Assembly: GCA_002369175.1 (NCBI GenBank)
Contig: DFES01000077.1
Span: forward strand, 1 to 8,189
DNA: 8,189 bases
Source of the DNA: Selenomonadaceae bacterium UBA3796
GTDB taxonomy: Bacteria; Bacillota; Negativicutes; Selenomonadales; Selenomonadaceae
Direction: 5' to 3'
The notes beneath the pieces were generated by a model. The model saw only the letters and a program-made list of their open reading frames with translations. It was not told the origin of the DNA and made no database searches. Shown here in pieces: positions 4,787-8,189 of the stretch (positions are counted from its first letter, which is position 1; the number at the start of each line of letters is the position of its first letter). The position numbers and the translations under genes were made by a program.

Positions 4787-7342
4787 ATGATTCAGGAAAC
4801 CTACAAGATACCCCTCTCCTCAAGAAACTGCCCGGAAGACATGCAGCGCATGGAAGCGCTCCTGGACAAAATTCGGAAATCCCATGCCTATCAGCAGTCC
4901 CGATGCGTCTACATCAAACTGCTCATGGGCCAGGTTCCGCGGGATAATGCCAGCGAAATCGACAGCCTTGTCCGCCGAAGGCTCCTGAAGGCCACGGTAA
5001 CGGGCATGTGCCTGACGATGGCCATCCAGGAGACGGCAGAGATTTATGTCCTCATGAGTGTGTTCTACTTCGAGCAGACCCGCGTCACGATTCTCCACCA
5101 TGAAGGGCCTCCGGCAAAGTACGATGCCGCGGGACGGGCATTTGGCCATAAGATTTCTCAAATGAAGGATGCACGAGCCGTAGAAATGTTCGCCATTGTG
5201 CTGAACATCGACCTTGCCCCTTTTATCCTCGGCATCTCGGAGGAAAACCCGGAGATTCCCTTCTTCGGCTCCCTTGCCGGCATGAACCATAACCTGGATG
5301 CCAACGGCAATGCGGAAAGCTTCTTCGATCAGGAGAAAATCAACGTGGTGTTCATGAAAAAACTCCCTATCGAATGCTATATCTTCGGTGAGGGGATTTA
5401 TGACCACGGCATCGTCATGGCAGTATTTTCCGGGGAGGAACTGCACGTCCGGGCGGATTACCTTCTGGGCTGGAATCCCCTGGGGAAGGAAATGACCATA
5501 ACGGAGGCTCCCAGTACCATCTGCGCTGCAACCATTGACGGCATTCCCGCCGTGAAGATCTTCCAAAAATACCTGAATGTCCTGCCGGATTCCAGCTTTC
5601 TGTTGAATGTCTGCGACTTTCCGATGATCATGGAGAGGGACGGCCTTACCATCGCCCGTACGCCTCCTATTTTCGATGAGGAGGGAAGGCTTTATTTCAG
5701 CGGTGACATCCATGAGGGGGAGAAATTCCACCTCTCCTATGCGAATCCCGGGGAGCTGTTGCAGAGAACGCAGGAGGCCAGCAAGGGGATGCGGAGCTTC
5801 CAGCCCCAGGGACTGTCCCTCATCATCTGCCCCAACCGGGCGATTTTCCTTGGGAAGGACACCCCACAGGAACTGGATGCCTTCTATCAGATTCACCCGC
5901 AGCTTGTCATCAGCCATGGCCCCGGGGAAATCTACCGCCACCGCGGAAAGGGAGGCGTTCTCAACAGCTCCTTTCTCGCCATCGGCATGCGGGAGGGAGC
6001 CTGCCCTCAGGAGGCCTCTGCAGAAGAGGAGCCTGAAAATACCTCCCCCGATTGCTGCGCCATTCCTCTCTCTACACGTCTTGCCGCCTTCCTCGACGCA
6101 ACGACCAAGGAACTTCGGGAATCCAACCGTGAGCTTCGCGACATGGCGGAAATCGCCAGAACGGCCAGTGTGGCGAAATCCCAGTTTCTCTCCAACATGA
6201 GCCACGAAATACGGACACCCATCAATGCAATTCTCGGCATGGACGAAATGATCCTCCGTGAAACCAAAAATGAGGCGATTTTCGAATACGCAGAAAACAT
6301 ACGCATGGCGGGAGACAACCTTTTAGGCATTATCAATGATATCCTGGACTTCTCCAAAATCGAATCCGGAAAGCTTGCCATCATTCCCGTGGAATACGCA
6401 TTGAGTTCTGTCCTCAACGATCTCGTGAATATGATCCGGAAGAGAGCGGAAGACAAAGGGCTGAGTTTTGCGGTCAATACGCCCGCCGACCTCCCGAACC
6501 TTCTCTATGGAGATGAGATCCGCCTCAAGCAGGTGGTCACGAATATCCTCACCAATGCTGTAAAGTACACGGAACGCGGGTTCGTCTACCTTTCCGTGGA
6601 TTACAGGAAGAAGGACGAACATACCATTCTGCTCCAAATGAGTGTCAAGGACAGCGGCATCGGCATTAAGGAAGAGGATCTCCAGAAGCTGTTCACGGCC
6701 TTTGAGCGCATTGAAGAGAAGCGGAACCGCACCATTGAGGGAACGGGGCTAGGAATGAACATCACGCAGAACCTCCTGAATCTCATGGGCTCCACCCTTA
6801 ATGTGAGAAGCGTCTATGGAAAAGGCTCCGTTTTTTCCTTTGAGCTGGAGCAGAAGGTCATGGACTGGGAACCCATGGGGAATCTGGACGAAGCCTACCA
6901 CCGCTCTTTTGCCCGACGCAAGGAATACAGCAAGAAATTCACGGCTCCGGATGCATGGATTCTCGTGGTTGACGATACGCCCATGAACCTCATCGTCGTC
7001 AAGGGGCTCCTGAAACAGACGAAAATACAGATCGATACGGCGGACAGTGGCCAGGAATGCCTGAAGATGGCAGCCAAGAAGAAATACGACCTGATTTTCC
7101 TGGATCACCGCATGCCGGAAATGGATGGAATCGAAACCCTGCAACATATCAACGCCCTGGAGGTGAATCCCAATCAGGATACGCCCATGATATCCCTCAC
7201 TGCAAACGCCGTTTCCGGCGCCCGGGAGGAATACCTGGCGGCAGGCTTCCGGGATTATCTGACAAAGCCCATTGACGGACACCAGTTGGAAACCATGATA
7301 TTGAAATACCTGCCGCGGGAAAAAGTGCTAATAAATAAATAA
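4787..7342 (+). CDS. FIST-domain hybrid sensor histidine kinase with REC, no Hpt
   Basis: An 851-residue paralogue of the preceding kinase, starting 26 bases after its stop, with AAGGAG at 4775-4780 six bases before the ATG. Both proteins begin MIQE and share the whole FIST-HisKA-HATPase-REC layout; this one ends directly after REC and lacks Hpt and the helical tail. FIST marks are FFGSLAG (159-165), LGWNPLG (227-233) and GEI (380-382). The segment between the first two is 7 residues longer than in the paralogue, suggesting a different ligand loop. Kinase residues are intact: His473, Asn590, DSGIGI (622-627), GTGLGM (652-657). REC carries Asp729/Asp730, Asp773, Thr805 and Lys827. A coiled coil (about 432-466) joins sensor and kinase. 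No membrane segment is seen, so it is cytoplasmic. Without its own Hpt it probably needs one in trans, most simply His931 of the neighbour, or it uses REC to restrain its own activity. Confidence 0.95.
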   Translation: MIQETYKIPLSSRNCPEDMQRMEALLDKIRKSHAYQQSRCVYIKLLMGQVPRDNASEIDSLVRRRLLKATVTGMCLTMAIQETAEIYVLMSVFYFEQTRVTILHHEGPPAKYDAAGRAFGHKISQMKDARAVEMFAIVLNIDLAPFILGISEENPEIPFFGSLAGMNHNLDANGNAESFFDQEKINVVFMKKLPIECYIFGEGIYDHGIVMAVFSGEELHVRADYLLGWNPLGKEMTITEAPSTICAATIDGIPAVKIFQKYLNVLPDSSFLLNVCDFPMIMERDGLTIARTPPIFDEEGRLYFSGDIHEGEKFHLSYANPGELLQRTQEASKGMRSFQPQGLSLIICPNRAIFLGKDTPQELDAFYQIHPQLVISHGPGEIYRHRGKGGVLNSSFLAIGMREGACPQEASAEEEPENTSPDCCAIPLSTRLAAFLDATTKELRESNRELRDMAEIARTASVAKSQFLSNMSHEIRTPINAILGMDEMILRETKNEAIFEYAENIRMAGDNLLGIINDILDFSKIESGKLAIIPVEYALSSVLNDLVNMIRKRAEDKGLSFAVNTPADLPNLLYGDEIRLKQVVTNILTNAVKYTERGFVYLSVDYRKKDEHTILLQMSVKDSGIGIKEEDLQKLFTAFERIEEKRNRTIEGTGLGMNITQNLLNLMGSTLNVRSVYGKGSVFSFELEQKVMDWEPMGNLDEAYHRSFARRKEYSKKFTAPDAWILVVDDTPMNLIVVKGLLKQTKIQIDTADSGQECLKMAAKKKYDLIFLDHRMPEMDGIETLQHINALEVNPNQDTPMISLTANAVSGAREEYLAAGFRDYLTKPIDGHQLETMILKYLPREKVLINK
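6182..7316 (+). repeat. Kinase-REC core, copy 2 of a diverged tandem duplication
   Basis: Partner of the region at 2949-4083. The two copies are direct repeats 3233 bases apart with several identical runs above 20 bases. The similarity stops at the end of REC, where copy 1 continues into Hpt and copy 2 terminates, so either copy 2 lost the Hpt or copy 1 gained it. Confidence 0.8.
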
Positions 7343-7381
7343 GAACTTAAGAAACATTACAAGAATACAAGGAGAAGTCAC

Positions 7382-8170
7382 ATGAAAAAAAATGTGTTAT
7401 TTATCACCAAGGGCAAATCCTTCATGGCAAACACCATTGTCAAGAACTTTCAAGATGCCCACTACGAGGTGCGCCATGTAGAGCCGGATCTTGCGGAAAT
7501 GAACGAGAACCAGAGAAACTTTGATCTTTTTGTGTTCCTGCTCGGCTCCTTCGTTGACGATATTGAAACATCAACATTTCTGGTATACCTCAAGGACATC
7601 TGTACCGAAGAGGACAAGCTGCTCATACTCATCGGAACCGCCACAGAAATCGCCACCGTACAGGATAGCGTCCCCACCGCACTGGTGGCAGCAACCTTTG
7701 AGCGTCCATTTGACATAAAAAAATTAGTGGAACAGGCGGATTGGCTTCTCCAAGCAAACGATGACTTGTCTCGCCGGAAAAACATCCTTCTGGTGGACGA
7801 TGACGGAATCTTTCTCAAGATGGTGAAGGACTGGCTCTCCTCTAAATACCGCGTGACCATCGTAACTTCCGGGGCACAGGCGCTTATGTACATCGCCGAC
7901 AACAAGCCGGATCTCATCCTCTTGGACTATGAAATGCCCGTAACCAGTGGCCCCCAGGTTCTTGAAATGATACGGAGCGAAACAAAGGTGGACTCCATCC
8001 CTGTCATCTTCCTGACCGGCAAAGGGGACAGGGAAAGCGTCCTGAAAGTTCTCGCCATGAAACCCGACGGCTACCTCCTGAAATCCATGACCCGCGACAA
8101 ACTCGTAGGCGCAGTGGATGACTTCTTCGAGAAAAAGAAATATAAGGATCTCCGTGAAAAAAGCCTTTGA
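7382..8170 (+). CDS. Tandem receiver protein: degenerate REC plus intact REC, no output domain
   Basis: A 262-residue protein 39 bases downstream of the second kinase, with AAGGAG at 7369-7374 seven bases before the ATG. Residues about 3-118 have the alternating strand/helix pattern of a receiver, but the key positions are lost: the acidic pair is Thr9-Lys10, the phosphoacceptor position in FDLFVFLLGS is Leu53, and the conserved Lys-Pro is Arg108-Pro109. Residues about 134-250 form an active-looking receiver with Asp139/Asp140/Asp141, phosphoacceptor Asp182 in LLDYEMP, Thr212 and Lys234 (followed by Ser, not Pro). Only a short lysine-rich tail follows, with no DNA-binding, GGDEF, EAL or other effector domain. 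It is the likely terminal receiver of the kinase relay, acting by binding a partner or as a phosphate sink; the first domain may serve dimerisation or docking. What it controls cannot be read from this window. Confidence 0.92.
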   Translation: MKKNVLFITKGKSFMANTIVKNFQDAHYEVRHVEPDLAEMNENQRNFDLFVFLLGSFVDDIETSTFLVYLKDICTEEDKLLILIGTATEIATVQDSVPTALVAATFERPFDIKKLVEQADWLLQANDDLSRRKNILLVDDDGIFLKMVKDWLSSKYRVTIVTSGAQALMYIADNKPDLILLDYEMPVTSGPQVLEMIRSETKVDSIPVIFLTGKGDRESVLKVLAMKPDGYLLKSMTRDKLVGAVDDFFEKKKYKDLREKSL

Positions 8171-8189
8171 TCCATAAAAAAGCGGGAAC

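Noticed and set aside
8171..8189. A-rich stretch and GCGGG at the right edge
   Set aside because: It might be the start of a terminator hairpin for the operon, but the window ends before a second arm can be seen.

Overview
The window carries four clear protein genes, all on the + strand, and one candidate very small gene on the - strand. Base composition, strong AAGGAG ribosome binding sites and the style of the hybrid kinases (HEIRTPIN kinase box, HALKSTAR-type Hpt box) suggest an anaerobic Firmicute, most likely one of the Gram-negative-walled Negativicutes (Selenomonas relatives). That placement is an inference from overall impression; no rRNA or other marker gene is present.

Region 1 (1-1038) holds a NudC-type NAD(H) diphosphatase with its zinc ribbon and a perfect Nudix box, preceded by a plausible sigma-70-type promoter. 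Region 2 (1039-1565) is a 527-base gap that is not empty. It contains a 61-base terminator-like hairpin with U-tracts on both strands (the better one on -), a possible 23-codon - strand gene with its own Shine-Dalgarno and promoter-like boxes, and a two-tier palindrome whose right arm runs into tandem TATAAT boxes. A leader of about 130 bases then leads to the next gene.

Region 3 (1566-8170) is a compact three-gene signalling operon with gaps of 26 and 39 bases. The first two genes are tandem paralogues encoding soluble hybrid histidine kinases with an N-terminal FIST sensor domain. The first is FIST-HisKA-HATPase-REC-Hpt plus a C-terminal helical tail. The second is FIST-HisKA-HATPase-REC and lacks the Hpt. 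The third gene encodes a protein made of a degenerate receiver and an intact receiver, with no DNA-binding or enzymatic output domain.

The likely logic is an intracellular phosphorelay. Two related but diverged FIST sensors read small cytoplasmic ligands (FIST domains are predicted small-ligand, possibly amino-acid, sensors). Their phosphoryl groups would pass through internal receivers to the single Hpt of the first kinase and on to the pseudoREC-REC protein. The final output is not encoded in the window and may lie beyond base 8189 or act by protein-protein contact. Direct links between the relay and NudC are not shown by the sequence; a terminator-like element separates them.
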